Positions 1 to 11,282 of a stretch of DNA of 64,000 nucleotides are shown one piece after another. The position numbers were made by a program, and so were the translations under genes. Under the pieces are notes generated by a model. The model was not told the origin of the DNA. It saw only the letters and a list, made by a program, of their open reading frames with translations, and did not search any database. Each line of letters begins with the position of its first letter. Position 1 is the stretch's first letter. Origin of the DNA: Pseudomonas sp. Q2-TVG4-2 (GTDB taxonomy: Bacteria > Pseudomonadota > Gammaproteobacteria > Pseudomonadales > Pseudomonadaceae); the NCBI RefSeq assembly GCF_013620795.1, contig NZ_LGLW01000004.1, forward strand, positions 186,001 through 250,000, given 5' to 3'.

Positions 1-1690
<1,690 letters not shown>

Positions 1691-1694
<4 letters not shown>

Positions 1695-2512
1695 GTATTA
1701 CTCGACAGATCAGCAACTAGGCGTTGGAGTTTACGTGTGAGCGGCCCCACCGGCCAGACGTTGGCTTCGAACTGCCGCACAGGCCAGACGCCATACAGGC
1801 TGTTGCAAACGAAAACCTCGTCGGCCCCGAGCAGTTGTCCGAGCGAAATATCACCGACCGTCGTCTTAATCCCTGCCTGCCGAGCCCGATGAAGAAGCTC
1901 CGCACGCATTACGCCTGCCACACCGCACCGATCGAGCGAGGGGGTCAGCAGCACGTCCGATTGCGCAATAAAGATGTTGCTGAAGACCGCTTCGATGACA
2001 CGCCCCGAGATATCGCGCATCAAGCCTTCGGCAAAGTCGGGATCCTGCCATTCTGCACGCGCCAATACCTGCTCTAACCGATTGAGATGTTTCAACCCGG
2101 CCAGCGCTGGCTGCTCGGCGAGACGAGTCGTACAGGCATACAGGCGTACGCCATTTTTGGAATGATCGAGCGGATAATCTGGCAGCGGCGATCCCATCAG
2201 AACGATTCGCGGCTGACAGTCAATTGGCGGGCCATAGCCGCGCCGACCATCGCCACGCGTCAGGACCAGCTTGGCCACGCCAGCACCAAGGGCCTTGCCA
2301 AACGCGATAATTTGCGACCGGAGAGCCGTCATGTCGCAGGGGATAGCGAAGCGTTGGCAACCAAGATCAAGACGTTCCAGATGGCGGTCCAGCAGCTCCG
2401 GATAGCCATCGATGACCTTTATGGTCTCGAACAGACCGTCGCCATACGCAAATCCTCGATCATGGAGGGGCAACCCGGTCGCGGGTTGTCCGTCCACCCA
2501 ACTCGGTATCAC
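1691..2512 (-). CDS. pabC: Aminodeoxychorismate lyase
   Basis: PLP-dependent lyase of the fold-type IV (branched-chain aminotransferase-like) family that releases pyruvate from 4-amino-4-deoxychorismate to give p-aminobenzoate for folate. The 273-residue product shows the family's [14 protein letters not shown] segment near the N-terminus, the likely PLP lysine in [13 protein letters not shown] near residue 140, and EAVFSNIF, which contacts cofactor phosphate. GTG start overlaps the fabF stop by four bases, so it is likely co-translated. The position between fabF and mltG is conserved in Gammaproteobacteria and supports pabC over D-amino acid transaminase relatives. Confidence 0.94.
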
Positions 2513-3753
2513 TCGGTGAACCGGCGAAAAACCAGCGAACCGTTGGTGCCACCGAAACCAAAGGAATTGGAGATGGCGATATCGATTGCCTTCGGTTTCG
2601 CTTCGTGCGGTACAAAATCCAGATCGCAGCCGTCATCTGGCTCATCCAGGTTGATCGTCGGCGGTGCAACCTTGTCGCGTATGGCCAGCACACTGAAGAT
2701 CGCCTCGACGGCACCCGCAGCACCCAGCAAGTGGCCAACCATGGACTTTGTCGAGCTGACTGACAGCTCATAGGCGTGATCACCGAATACGGTTTTTATC
2801 GCGGCGGCCTCGGCCTTGTCACCAGCGGGGGTCGAAGTGCCGTGAGCATTGATGTAATCCACCTGGGCTGCATCGATCTTGGCGTCCATGATCGCATTGC
2901 GAATGCAGCGAGCGGCACCCGCGCCATCATCCGGCGGTGACGTCATGTGGAACGCATCAGCACTCATGCCGAAGCCGATCAGCTCCGCGTAGATTTTCGC
3001 CCCGCGCGCCTTGGCATGCTCCAGCTCTTCTAGCACCAGCGCGCCAGCACCATCCGACAGCACGAAGCCATCCCGCCCCTTGTCCCATGGCCGACTGGCC
3101 GCAGCCGGATCGTCATTGCGGGTGGATAGCGCACGCGCTGCGGCGAAGCCACCAATCCCAAGGCCACTGGCGGCCATTTCCGAGCCCCCTGCTACCATGA
3201 CGTCGGCTTCACCGTAGGCAATATTCCGAGCGGCCATGCCGATGCAATGCGAGCCGGTAGTACAGGCCGTGGCGATCGCATAGTTCGGCCCCTGGAGGCC
3301 CAGATGGATCGATAGAAAGCCCGACACCATGTTGATGATCGAGCCTGGTACGAAGAATGGCGAAATTCGCCGCGGGCCCTGTTCGATTAGAGACTTGCAG
3401 CTATTTTCAATATTGGTCAGGCCGCCAATTCCCGACCCCATAGCAACACCGATGCGCTCGCGGTTGGCATCGGTCACTTCCAATCCGGAATCCCGTACTG
3501 CCTGAAAACTGGCAGCCAGGCCGTATTGGATGAACAAATCGAGCTTGCGAGCTTCTTTCGCAGGCAAATACTGCTCGACGTCAAAGTTTTTGACCGATCC
3601 GCCAAAGCGCGTGGAATAGGCGGAGAGGTCCATATGCTCTATCAGGCCGATACCACTGCGGCCGGCGAGAATCCCCTGCCAGCTGCTTGGCACATCGTTA
3701 CCCAGCGGCGATAGCATGCCCATCCCGGTGATTACGACGCGTCTACGCGACAC
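2509..3753 (-). CDS. fabF: Beta-ketoacyl-ACP synthase II
   Basis: Condenses malonyl-ACP with acyl-ACP in fatty-acid elongation and controls the temperature-dependent 16:1 to 18:1 step. I place the start at GTG 3753 rather than the ATG at 3786: AAGGAG lies just upstream of the GTG, and the protein then begins [18 protein letters not shown] as in the family, giving 414 residues. The catalytic triad is visible: Cys in [12 protein letters not shown], His in [11 protein letters not shown] and His in [15 protein letters not shown]. It is separated from acpP by a 182-bp gap with a hairpin terminator, so expression relative to acpP is probably reduced. Confidence 0.97.
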   Translation of the reverse strand: MSRRRVVITGMGMLSPLGNDVPSSWQGILAGRSGIGLIEHMDLSAYSTRFGGSVKNFDVEQYLPAKEARKLDLFIQYGLAASFQAVRDSGLEVTDANRERIGVAMGSGIGGLTNIENSCKSLIEQGPRRISPFFVPGSIINMVSGFLSIHLGLQGPNYAIATACTTGSHCIGMAARNIAYGEADVMVAGGSEMAASGLGIGGFAAARALSTRNDDPAAASRPWDKGRDGFVLSDGAGALVLEELEHAKARGAKIYAELIGFGMSADAFHMTSPPDDGAGAARCIRNAIMDAKIDAAQVDYINAHGTSTPAGDKAEAAAIKTVFGDHAYELSVSSTKSMVGHLLGAAGAVEAIFSVLAIRDKVAPPTINLDEPDDGCDLDFVPHEAKPKAIDIAISNSFGFGGTNGSLVFRRFTE

Positions 3754-3865
3754 AGCAATTCTCCTTACATTTACATTTTGGCTCATTCAGCTCCGCCGCC
3801 ATTGCAACGGGCAGATGGCCAACCATCAGGCGTCGCACGCAGGTGCGCGACCAGCTGAATTCAAC

Positions 3866-3912
3866 TAACTCAAACAAAAGCCGCACTGCCCCGTTCAAGG
3901 CAGTGCGGCTTA
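3866..3912 (-). terminator. Intrinsic terminator/attenuator after acpP
   Basis: On the minus strand a 13-bp perfect stem (arms 3899-3911 and 3878-3890) with an 8-base loop is followed by TTTTGTTTG. It lies between acpP and fabF in the same orientation. Partial termination here would explain how the abundant carrier protein can be made in excess over the synthase; that is an inference from placement. Confidence 0.8.
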
Positions 3913-3935
3913 CTGGTTCGAAGCAGGATTACAAC

Positions 3936-4172
3936 TTACTGCGCGTGCGCGTTGATGTAATCGATAGCTTCTTGAACAGTGGTGATCTTCTCGGCCTGCT
4001 CGTCTGGGATTTCGGTCTCGAATTCCTCTTCCAGAGCCATTACCAGCTCAACGGTATCAAGGGAGTCGGCACCCAGGTCTTCAACGAAGGAAGCGCTGTT
4101 GGTGACTTCCTCTTCCTTGACGCCAAGTTGCTCGGCAACGATTTTCTTGACGCGTTCTTCGATGGTGCTCAT
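3936..4172 (-). CDS. acpP: Acyl carrier protein
   Basis: Small acidic carrier of growing acyl chains. The 78-residue product contains the 4'-phosphopantetheine attachment serine in [10 protein letters not shown] (near residue 37) and the typical [19 protein letters not shown]-terminus. AGGAG and AAGG sequences precede the ATG. It has its own promoter-like sequence upstream (4223-4250) and a terminator downstream, consistent with separate high-level transcription inside the fab cluster. Confidence 0.99.
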
Positions 4173-4222
4173 ACCTTGTTTTCACTCCTATGGAAAAATC
4201 AGGCAGCTGGTCTGCGCGGTAG

Positions 4223-4250
4223 TGTATAGAAAGCGTTTTCCGCATTTCAA
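4223..4250 (-). promoter_or_regulatory. Sigma-70-type promoter for acpP
   Basis: Reading the minus strand, TTGAAA (4245-4250) is followed after 16 bases by TATACA (4223-4228), about 50 bases upstream of the acpP start codon. This fits a housekeeping promoter giving a leader of roughly 44 nt. Called from sequence only. Confidence 0.55.
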
Positions 4251-4363
4251 GCTGAAAGCGGGCAAGCATGAACCAGCCTTCAACCTTCTGTCTATATACA
4301 AACCACAGTTTTATAACGAAACGAATCAGCCGTTATGACTGTAAACATGCGTCGGGCGTCACA

Positions 4364-5107
4364 TTAACTCATGTACATGCCGCCATTCACCGGAACTGTC
4401 GCCCCGGTAACATAGGCAGCGCCGTCAGAAGCTAGAAAGGCGACGACCTTGGCAATCTCTTCCGCCTGCCCAAGGCGACCCAACGGGATCTGCCCCAGCA
4501 GAGCGTCACGCTGAGCTTCTGGCAGCTCACGCGTCATGTCTGTATCGATGAAACCCGGCGCCACGGCATTGACCGTGATACCACGCGAGCCAACTTCGCG
4601 AGCCAATGCTCGACTGAAGCCTTCGAGCCCTGCTTTAGCGGCGGCGTAGTTTACCTGCCCTGCGTTACCCATCGCACCTACCACCGAACCAATACTGATG
4701 ATCCGCCCCCAGCGCGCCTTGGTCATACCACGCAAAACCCCTTTGGTCAGGCGGTAGAGGCTACTGAGATTGGTGTCGATAACGTCGTGCCATTCATCGT
4801 CCTTCATCCGCAGCATCAGGTTGTCACGTGTAATACCCGCGTTGTTGATCAGGATAGCCGGTTGACCAAGATGCTGCTGAATATGCTCCAGCGTAGTCGC
4901 AACGGACTCATCACTGCTGACATCTAGAACCAATCCGGCACCTTCGATGCCGTTCTCCTTGAGTGTCTCGGCGATGCGCTCGGCTCCCGAAGATGAGGTC
5001 GCCGTGCCGATCACGATGGCGCCCTGGCGGCCTAGCTCAAGCGCGATGGCCTGACCGATACCGCGACTGGCCCCTGTTACCAACGCAACCTTGCCTTGCA
5101 GATTCAT
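4364..5107 (-). CDS. fabG: 3-oxoacyl-ACP reductase
   Basis: NADPH-dependent reduction of 3-ketoacyl-ACP in the elongation cycle; short-chain dehydrogenase. I start it at ATG 5107 (MNLQGKVALVTGASRGIG), giving 247 residues, the usual FabG length; the longer open frame to 5236 runs back into fabD. The Rossmann glycine motif GASRGIG, the catalytic Ser in SIGSVVGAMGN, and YxxxK in NYAAAKAGLEGF are present. GGAGAC precedes the ATG, and the gene begins 14 bases after the fabD stop. Confidence 0.98.
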   Translation of the reverse strand: MNLQGKVALVTGASRGIGQAIALELGRQGAIVIGTATSSSGAERIAETLKENGIEGAGLVLDVSSDESVATTLEHIQQHLGQPAILINNAGITRDNLMLRMKDDEWHDVIDTNLSSLYRLTKGVLRGMTKARWGRIISIGSVVGAMGNAGQVNYAAAKAGLEGFSRALAREVGSRGITVNAVAPGFIDTDMTRELPEAQRDALLGQIPLGRLGQAEEIAKVVAFLASDGAAYVTGATVPVNGGMYMS

Positions 5108-5121
5108 AGATGTCTCCTTGT

Positions 5122-6060
5122 TCAGACCAATGCGCCACGAGTGGCTGCAAAAGCTTCTGGGGTATCCAGGTTGTAGGTATTGATGCCTTTGACGCAGCGC
5201 TTGTTGAGACCGGAAAGTACTTTGCCCGGCCCGCACTCGACCAGATCGGTCACTCCGCGCTCGCTCAACGCAACAATGGTCTCGACCCAGCGAACCGGGC
5301 TATAAAGCTGCGCCAGCAAGTCGCGCTTGAGCGAGTCGAGATCCGAAACGATCGCGGCACTGACGTTCTGCACCAGGGGAATTTCGGGCGCTTGCCAGGC
5401 GGCTCCGGTGACGGAATCCGCGAAACGCTCTGCCGCCGGCCGCATCAGATCGCAATGCGAAGGCACGCTGACCGGCAATGGCATGGCGCGTTTGGCACCC
5501 TTGGCCTTGCAAGCCTCGATAGCACGCTCGACGGCCGCAGCATTACCGGCAATCACGACCTGACCAGGCGCGTTGAAGTTGACTGCACTGACGACTTCAC
5601 CTTGCGCCGCTTCGCTACAGGCTGCCAGAACATCGCCATCCTCCAGCCCAAGGATCGCCGCCATACCACCATTGCCGGCTGGAACGGCCTGCTGCATAAG
5701 CTGACCACGCAACTCGACCAGCTTCACCGCGTCAGCGAATGGGAGGCTGCCCGCAGCCACCAGAGCGGAGTATTCACCCAGGCTGTGACCCGCGACAAAC
5801 GCCGGCTTCGCCCCTCCCTCCGCCAGCCATAAGCGCCACAGCGCAATCGAGGCGGTAAGAATGGCCGGCTGGGTTTTGTCGGTCTGATTCAGTTGCTCCT
5901 CGGGACCTTGCTGACAAAGCGTCCAGAGATCGTAGCCCAACACGGATGCCGCTTCGGCAAAGGTATCGATGACTATGGATTGTTGGGCACCGTGCTCAGC
6001 AAGCATGCCAAGGGCCTGGGAGCCCTGGCCGGGAAAGACGAATGCAAGTGATGCGGACAT
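5122..6060 (-). CDS. fabD: Malonyl-CoA:ACP transacylase
   Basis: Transfers malonyl from CoA to ACP, supplying the extender unit. The 312-residue product starts MSASLAFVFPGQGSQ, with the oxyanion glutamine in PGQGSQALGM and the nucleophile serine in the GHSLGEYSALVAAG motif near residue 92; the partner histidine lies in SVPSHCDLMRPAAE. It sits between plsX and fabG as in most Gammaproteobacteria, 60 bp downstream of plsX. Confidence 0.98.
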   Translation of the reverse strand: MSASLAFVFPGQGSQALGMLAEHGAQQSIVIDTFAEAASVLGYDLWTLCQQGPEEQLNQTDKTQPAILTASIALWRLWLAEGGAKPAFVAGHSLGEYSALVAAGSLPFADAVKLVELRGQLMQQAVPAGNGGMAAILGLEDGDVLAACSEAAQGEVVSAVNFNAPGQVVIAGNAAAVERAIEACKAKGAKRAMPLPVSVPSHCDLMRPAAERFADSVTGAAWQAPEIPLVQNVSAAIVSDLDSLKRDLLAQLYSPVRWVETIVALSERGVTDLVECGPGKVLSGLNKRCVKGINTYNLDTPEAFAATRGALV

Positions 6061-6120
6061 GAAACGGCTCTCTTGTGGTTTTTCGTCAAAAGGAATACGC
6101 CACGAGGACGCACCGAATTG

Positions 6121-7191
6121 TCAGTTGGATGGCGACCCGCCGGAGGTGGTCACATCACCGGCGCCGTTTATCGACCGATTGGTCACGAGCAGGTGTTCAA
6201 GCCGACTATGCAGTTGCGCCGGCAGGTTGTGCTGAACGTCCTGGGCGGCGCGCAGGATCGCCGACCGAAAGCCCTCTGCGCCCGCACTGCCATGACTCTT
6301 GACTACGATGCCTTGAAGCCCCAAAAAGCTAGCACCATTGTACTGTGCCGGACGAAGGTCAGCCCGCAACTGACGCAACAGCGGCAATGCCAGCGCGCCC
6401 ACTGCTCGCGAAATTAGCGAGCGACGAAAAAGCGCCTCGACTCGCAAAGCAACCATATGCGCCAAGCCCTCACTGGATTTGAGCAATACATTGCCAACAA
6501 ACCCATCGCACACCGCCACATCAGTCTCGCCGCGAAACAGCCCATCACCCTCGATGAAGCCTTGATAGTTGATATCACCGGCTTGCTGCAAAAGCCCTGC
6601 GGCCGCCTTGACCTGCTGGTTTCCCTTTATCTCTTCGGTGCCCACATTCAACAACGAGACCCGCGGTCGCTCGATACCAAGGCTCTGAGCTGCAACCGAT
6701 CCCATCACTGCAAATTGATACAGGTGCTCGGCAGTGCAGTCCACATTCGCGCCCAGGTCAAGAAGCAGGCATGCGCCTTCAAGCGTAGGGATCGCGGTCA
6801 CCATGGCCGGACGATCAACTCCTGGCAACGTCTTCAGGACGTGGCGAGCAAGCGCCATCAGCGCACCCGTATTACCGGCACTGACGCACGCCTGGGCCTG
6901 ACCATCACGCACTAACTCCAGCGCGACACGCATGGATGACCGCGGCTTGGTCCGCAGCGCCTGGGCGGGACGTTCGTCCATGCCGATCACCTCGCCGGCG
7001 TCAACAATGGTCAGGCGAGCGCGATCCACACCAGGTTGGCGATCAATGATTTCTTCAATAAGGGAGGATTGGCCAACGAGAGCCAGATGCAGCGAGGGGG
7101 CTTCAGCCAGACAGTTGAGACTGGCCGGAACAATGCAGTGGGGACCGAAGTCCCCACCCATTGCATCGATCGCTATGATCGGAGCAGACAA
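6121..7191 (-). CDS. plsX: Phosphate acyltransferase PlsX
   Basis: Makes acyl-phosphate from acyl-ACP, the donor for PlsY at the start of phospholipid synthesis; peripheral membrane enzyme. The conserved N-terminal [12 protein letters not shown] and the GNTGALMA and [10 protein letters not shown] segments are present over 356 residues. The start is TTG at 7191: no ATG or GTG lies closer to the conserved N-terminus, and there is no convincing Shine-Dalgarno, so translation is probably coupled to rpmF, whose stop lies three bases upstream. The C-terminal ~20 residues beyond the conserved domain are low complexity. Confidence 0.96.
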   Translation of the reverse strand: MSAPIIAIDAMGGDFGPHCIVPASLNCLAEAPSLHLALVGQSSLIEEIIDRQPGVDRARLTIVDAGEVIGMDERPAQALRTKPRSSMRVALELVRDGQAQACVSAGNTGALMALARHVLKTLPGVDRPAMVTAIPTLEGACLLLDLGANVDCTAEHLYQFAVMGSVAAQSLGIERPRVSLLNVGTEEIKGNQQVKAAAGLLQQAGDINYQGFIEGDGLFRGETDVAVCDGFVGNVLLKSSEGLAHMVALRVEALFRRSLISRAVGALALPLLRQLRADLRPAQYNGASFLGLQGIVVKSHGSAGAEGFRSAILRAAQDVQHNLPAQLHSRLEHLLVTNRSINGAGDVTTSGGSPSN

Positions 7192-7194
7192 GGT

Positions 7195-7377
7195 TTACTC
7201 GTCAGCGCCCTTGTCGATCACTTTACGACCACGGTAGAAACCTTCCGGGGAAACGTGGTGACGCAGGTGAACTTCACCGGTGCTCTTTTCCACGGACAGG
7301 GCGTTCGGCTCGAGCGCGTCGTGCGAACGACGCATGTCACGGGCGGAACGGGATTTTTTGTTCTGCTGAACAGCCAT
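7195..7377 (-). CDS. rpmF: 50S ribosomal protein L32
   Basis: Structural protein of the large ribosomal subunit. The start at ATG 7377 gives [20 protein letters not shown], the canonical L32 N-terminus, and 60 residues in total. It lacks the CxxC zinc ribbon found in some L32 forms (no cysteines are present), so this is the zinc-independent type. It is encoded 12 bases after yceD and three bases before plsX, the classic yceD-rpmF-plsX arrangement that links ribosome and lipid synthesis. Confidence 0.98.
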   Translation of the reverse strand: MAVQQNKKSRSARDMRRSHDALEPNALSVEKSTGEVHLRHHVSPEGFYRGRKVIDKGADE

Positions 7378-7389
7378 TGGGATCAACTC

Positions 7390-7917
7390 CTAAACGTTTG
7401 GGTCACGCTTTAACTGAGCCAGTACGCTGAACGGGTTGGACCGCGATACCTCGTCCTCATTCGGCTCGGGCTCATCAGGCCCAACCGGCGGCTGGCAAAC
7501 TTCTTGGTCATGGAGTGGAACAATCGGAAGAGCGAGCAAAAGCTCCTCTTCAACCAGCGCCAGCAGATCCAGAGGATCCTCTCCCACTTCCAGCACGTCA
7601 TAGCCCTTGGGCAGGTGCTGACTGCTCGAACCTTCATTCACCACGGCATAATCGCACTCGCTGTGAATAGGCAGAACAACCGGCTCCAGACAACGCTGGC
7701 AAATCATTGTGACCTCAACATCCAGCTCGCTGTGGATGACCACAGTGCGCTGCTCGTCGCGCCCGAAATCAAAACTGGCACGCACCACACCCTTATCGTC
7801 CTCGAGAGGATCGACGAGCCGCTTCAGCTCGGACAATTGCAGCTCACCCTTCAGGGCGGCCGCTCGGTCAGCGAGCTTGCGCGGGTCAACGTGCGGAGGT
7901 ATTGGTCCTTTCAACAT
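7390..7917 (-). CDS. yceD: YceD/DUF177 family protein
   Basis: Member of the DUF177 family encoded next to rpmF across bacteria; in plants and Bacteria it is associated with 23S rRNA metabolism, but its biochemical role is not settled. The 175-residue product starts MLKGPIPPHVDPRKLADR, has a CQRC pair near residue 95 that is typical of the family, and an acidic C-terminal half. A strong promoter lies so close upstream (7927-7955) that the mRNA would begin about three bases before the ATG; no Shine-Dalgarno is seen, suggesting near-leaderless initiation. Confidence 0.93.
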   Translation of the reverse strand: MLKGPIPPHVDPRKLADRAAALKGELQLSELKRLVDPLEDDKGVVRASFDFGRDEQRTVVIHSELDVEVTMICQRCLEPVVLPIHSECDYAVVNEGSSSQHLPKGYDVLEVGEDPLDLLALVEEELLLALPIVPLHDQEVCQPPVGPDEPEPNEDEVSRSNPFSVLAQLKRDPNV

Positions 7918-7926
7918 AAGCGCGGC

Positions 7927-7955
7927 ATTCTAGGGATGCGCCTCTCGACTGTCAA
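7927..7955 (-). promoter_or_regulatory. Consensus sigma-70 promoter of yceD-rpmF-plsX operon
   Basis: On the minus strand a perfect TTGACA (7950-7955) is separated by exactly 17 bases from TAGAAT (7927-7932). A start seven bases after the -10 box falls near 7920, only about three bases before the yceD ATG at 7917. Confidence 0.8.
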
Positions 7956-8020
7956 AGGAATTCAGCCGCACAATTGGCTTCAGCCGACCAGCAATCGAAC
8001 ACCTATATAAAGGAAGGAAA

Positions 8021-8602
8021 ATGCACCGCCGCCTGCTTCTCGCATCAAGCTCCCCTTACCGGCGCGAACTGCTCTCGCGACTGCGGTTGACGTTCGATTG
8101 CAATGCGCCGGAAATAGACGAAACCGCGCATGCCGAAGAGCTACCGGAACAGCTAGTACGCCGACTGGCTCGTGAGAAAGCACAAGCATTGGCAGGGACC
8201 CATCCGGATCATCTGATCATTGGCTCGGACCAGGTTGCCGTGCTTGAGCACAACATTCTCGGCAAGCCCCACACGTTCGAGCGGGCAAAGCATCAACTGC
8301 AAGCCTGCAGCGGCAAAAGCGTGAGCTTTCTGACTGGGCTAGCGTTGCTGGATAGCCGGACAGGGACCGCCCAGATCGACTGCATAACGTTCACCGTTCA
8401 TTTCCGAGCGCTCAACGATCAGCTGATCGAACGCTACCTACTGGCCGAGCAACCCTTCGACTGCGCAGGCAGCTTCAAGGCCGAAGGCCTGGGGATCAGC
8501 CTGTTTCGCTTCACCGAAGGATCAGATGTCACGAGCCTGATCGGGCTTCCACTGATCCGACTGGTCGATATGCTCAACCACGCCGGAATCGAAGTGCCGT
8601 GA
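8021..8602 (+). CDS. yceF: Maf-like nucleotide pyrophosphatase (YceF type)
   Basis: Hydrolyses non-canonical nucleoside triphosphates; the YceF subfamily acts on m7GTP. The 193-residue product has the Maf signature LLLASSSPYRRELLSRL at the N-terminus, the acidic PEIDETA segment and the GSDQVAVLEHNILGKP motif, and ends with a typical SFKAEGLGISLF block. AAGGAAGG stands just upstream of the ATG. It is the only plus-strand gene between two minus-strand operons, divergent from yceD and convergent with sppA. YceF over YhdE is judged from motif similarity and from its place next to yceD-rpmF. Confidence 0.92.
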   Translation: MHRRLLLASSSPYRRELLSRLRLTFDCNAPEIDETAHAEELPEQLVRRLAREKAQALAGTHPDHLIIGSDQVAVLEHNILGKPHTFERAKHQLQACSGKSVSFLTGLALLDSRTGTAQIDCITFTVHFRALNDQLIERYLLAEQPFDCAGSFKAEGLGISLFRFTEGSDVTSLIGLPLIRLVDMLNHAGIEVP

Positions 8603-8617
8603 CAGGCCACGAGGAAA

Positions 8618-9601
8618 CTAACGCAGTTGCGGCCCTTGGAAGCCCATCCACATCGCCAACTGTGAACCAACGCTGGCACCGAGCTTCTTGGTGAAACGAT
8701 CCAGAGCAGAATCCTTGACGGTAAAGTCCACCAGCTCATCCTCTCCGATAACCTCGCGGGCCACGTAGCTAGTACTGCCGAGACCATCAATCAGCCCGAG
8801 CTCAAGGGCCTGCTCGCCGGACCAGATAAGCCCGGAAAATAGCTCAGGATGCTCAGCGACTTGGAGTCGATCCCCACGCCCCTGCTTCACGCTATCGATG
8901 AATTGCCGATGTGTAGTGGCAAGCACACTGCGCCAGAACTCGGTTTCCTCCGGATTCTCCGGCTGAAACGGATCAAGGAACGCCTTGTGCTCGCCTGAGG
9001 TGTAGACCCGACGCTCCACACCCAGTTTGTCCATCGTCTCTACGAACCCAAAAGTCGCTGCGGTCACTCCTATCGAGCCAACCAGGCTGGACTTATCAGC
9101 ATAGATCTCATCCGCAGCGCTGGCGATGTAGTAGGCACCCGAAGCCCCCAGATCAGTAATCACCGCATAGACCTTGATGGCCGGGTATTCTTCACGCAGT
9201 CGACGAATCTCGTCGTAGATATAGCCAGACTGCACGGGACTGCCACCCGGACTGTTGATCCTCAGCACCACACCTTTGGTACTGGAATCCTCGAAGGAGG
9301 CCCGGAGCGCCCCGACAATGTTATCCGCGCTCGCCGCCTCTTCATCCGCAATCATTCCGCGGACATTGATGACTGCGGTATGACTGTCACTAGCGACCTT
9401 ACCGTCGCCCATACGCAACAAGGGCGAGAACATCAGCAGGGCGCCGAAGAGGTAGATGAAGGTCAACAGCTTGAAAAAGATCCCCCAACGCCGGGCTCGC
9501 CGTTGCTCTTGCACGCCGGCAAGCAATGTCTTTTCCAGCAACTTCCAGCTATTGCGATCCTCCTTGGCCTCATTCACCGGCGCCTTCCATTCATCCGACA
9601 T
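8618..9601 (-). CDS. sppA: Signal peptide peptidase SppA (short form)
   Basis: Membrane-bound serine protease that degrades cleaved signal peptides. Start at ATG 9601 (GAGGTAG six bases upstream) gives 327 residues with one membrane anchor at about 46-66 and a periplasmic S49 domain. The Ser/Lys dyad candidates are the serine in DLGASGAYYIASAAD and the lysine in SGEHKAFLDPF; NSPGGSPVQSG is the oxyanion strand. Length matches the single-domain, octamer-forming type rather than the 610-residue E. coli enzyme. It overlaps the upstream HAD gene by 11 bases. Confidence 0.94.
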   Translation of the reverse strand: MSDEWKAPVNEAKEDRNSWKLLEKTLLAGVQEQRRARRWGIFFKLLTFIYLFGALLMFSPLLRMGDGKVASDSHTAVINVRGMIADEEAASADNIVGALRASFEDSSTKGVVLRINSPGGSPVQSGYIYDEIRRLREEYPAIKVYAVITDLGASGAYYIASAADEIYADKSSLVGSIGVTAATFGFVETMDKLGVERRVYTSGEHKAFLDPFQPENPEETEFWRSVLATTHRQFIDSVKQGRGDRLQVAEHPELFSGLIWSGEQALELGLIDGLGSTSYVAREVIGEDELVDFTVKDSALDRFTKKLGASVGSQLAMWMGFQGPQLR

Positions 9602-10280
9602 ACGCAACTACCTCAGCAGCTGAATCAGCAGAGCACAGCCAGCGACCGAGCTCCGAAAAATTTTTGATAGTCATGCACGGCGAGCATGCCTGCAAGACCT
9701 CGACGGACTGCGCGCCGTAAGTAACCGCAACGCTGTCCACACCTGCTCGCCTGGCCATCTCGAGATCGAACACGGAATCTCCAATCATCACGGCCCGCTC
9801 GGGACTGACCCCACAGTGCCCCAGAATCTCATGAATCATCAGGGGATCGGGCTTGCTTGCGGTCTCATCTGCGCAACGCGTCACATCGAAGAAATCGCCC
9901 CACCCTTGCGCTGCGAGCACCCTGTCCAATCCGCGCCGTCCCTTACCTGTTGCCACGGCGAGCATGTGCCCCTGATCACCAAGCTGTTGCAGCGCTAGCG
10001 CGACGCCCGGGTAGAGCGCCGAAGGCTCAGCATCCAGCAATAGATAATGAGCGGCATAGGCACGACGAAACGCCTCAGCCGTTCGCACATCTGTGATATG
10101 GGGGTATAACGCCGCAATTGCCTCTGGCAAACCGAGCCCTATGATCCCCTTGATGACACCCTCATCGAGGGGCGGCAGATCACAATTGGCTGCAGCAACA
10201 GAAATGGATTCGACGATACGCCCGATCGAGTCCGCCAAAGTGCCGTCCCAGTCAAAGATCAACAGGTCGTACTTATTCAC
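9591..10280 (-). CDS. HAD-IA family phosphatase
   Basis: Haloacid dehalogenase-type hydrolase, substrate unknown. With the GTG start at 10280 (GGAGAG a few bases upstream, eight-base overlap with the rluC stop) the 229-residue product opens with motif [10 protein letters not shown], followed by motif [11 protein letters not shown], the KPDP motif III and motif [19 protein letters not shown], the pattern of phosphoglycolate-phosphatase-like enzymes. Gene order rluC-HAD-sppA is common in pseudomonads, suggesting co-transcription from rluC rather than a defined pathway link. Confidence 0.9.
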   Translation of the reverse strand: MNKYDLLIFDWDGTLADSIGRIVESISVAAANCDLPPLDEGVIKGIIGLGLPEAIAALYPHITDVRTAEAFRRAYAAHYLLLDAEPSALYPGVALALQQLGDQGHMLAVATGKGRRGLDRVLAAQGWGDFFDVTRCADETASKPDPLMIHEILGHCGVSPERAVMIGDSVFDLEMARRAGVDSVAVTYGAQSVEVLQACSPCMTIKNFSELGRWLCSADSAAEVVAYVG

Positions 10281-11226
10281 CAAGCCTCTCCAGCGTCCGC
10301 GTCCAGACATCATCGACCGGCGCCTCCAGACTCAGCTCACCGCCGTCGGGCAGCGGCACCTTCAACGCATAGGCGTGCAGGAACAGGCGCTTGCCCCCCA
10401 GGTCACGAATAACGCTGGAGAACTCTTCGTCTCCATACTTATTGTCGCCGGCGATGCCGTGACCCGCATGGCGGGCATGCACGCGAATTTGGTGAGTACG
10501 CCCCGTTACCGGCTTGGCCTCGACCAGCGTGGCGAAATCACCGAAACGGCGCAGCACGCGAAAAAGCGTCAGCGCGTCCTTGCCCTCGTCAGTGACTTCG
10601 ACCATCCGCTCGCCCGAGCGCAGCGTGTTCTTCAACAGCGGAGCATTCACCTGCTTCTTGCTGGTTTCCCAGCGCCCCCGGACAAGCGCCATGTAGCGCT
10701 TATCAATACCGTCGCCGCGCAGCTCCTGATGCAGGTGACGCAGCATGCTGCGCTTCTTCGCAACCATCAACAGCCCGGACGTATCCCGATCCAGACGATG
10801 TACCAGCTCCAGCTCCTTGGCATCCGGACGCAGCTGACGCAGCGCCTCGATGACACCAAAGCTGAGCCCGCTGCCGCCATGCACCGCGATACCTGCGGGC
10901 TTATTCAGCACGATAAGCGCCTTGTCCTCATAGACGATCGCCGCATTCAGACGCTCGAGAAGGCCCTGCGCGACCGGAACCACCTCGTCCCGCTCGGGCA
11001 GCCGAAGCGGCGGCACACGCACCACATCACCTGCCTGAAGCTTATATTCGGGCTTGATCCGACCCTTGTTCACCCGCACTTCGCCTTTGCGCAGAATGCG
11101 GTAGATCAAGGTCTTGGGCACACCCTTGAGTTGAGTACGGAGAAAGTTGTCAATGCGCTGGCCGGCAAGCTCCGGCGAGACCTCAAGCATTTGCACGCCA
11201 GAGGTCTGAGAGGGGGTATTGGTCAT
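10273..11226 (-). CDS. rluC: 23S rRNA pseudouridine synthase RluC
   Basis: Isomerises uridines 955, 2504 and 2580 of 23S rRNA (E. coli numbering). The 317-residue product has an N-terminal S4 RNA-binding domain (about residues 16-80) and the catalytic aspartate in [15 protein letters not shown] near residue 145, plus the RTHQIRVH motif. The ATG at 11226 has no Shine-Dalgarno, and a TATCAT box (11233-11238) sits only six bases upstream, so a leaderless message is possible. Divergent from rne, as in E. coli and Pseudomonas. Confidence 0.95.
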   Translation of the reverse strand: MTNTPSQTSGVQMLEVSPELAGQRIDNFLRTQLKGVPKTLIYRILRKGEVRVNKGRIKPEYKLQAGDVVRVPPLRLPERDEVVPVAQGLLERLNAAIVYEDKALIVLNKPAGIAVHGGSGLSFGVIEALRQLRPDAKELELVHRLDRDTSGLLMVAKKRSMLRHLHQELRGDGIDKRYMALVRGRWETSKKQVNAPLLKNTLRSGERMVEVTDEGKDALTLFRVLRRFGDFATLVEAKPVTGRTHQIRVHARHAGHGIAGDNKYGDEEFSSVIRDLGGKRLFLHAYALKVPLPDGGELSLEAPVDDVWTRTLERLGE

Positions 11227-11253
11227 GCGCGGATGATATCAATTTTCCCTTAT

Positions 11254-11282
11254 TTGAAGCACTTAAACATTGCTGTTATAGT
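11254..11282 (+). promoter_or_regulatory. Promoter of rne
   Basis: TTGAAG (11254-11259), 17-base spacer, TATAGT (11277-11282) on the plus strand. Transcription from about 11289 would give a ~490-nt untranslated leader before the rne ATG at 11778. Confidence 0.7.
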
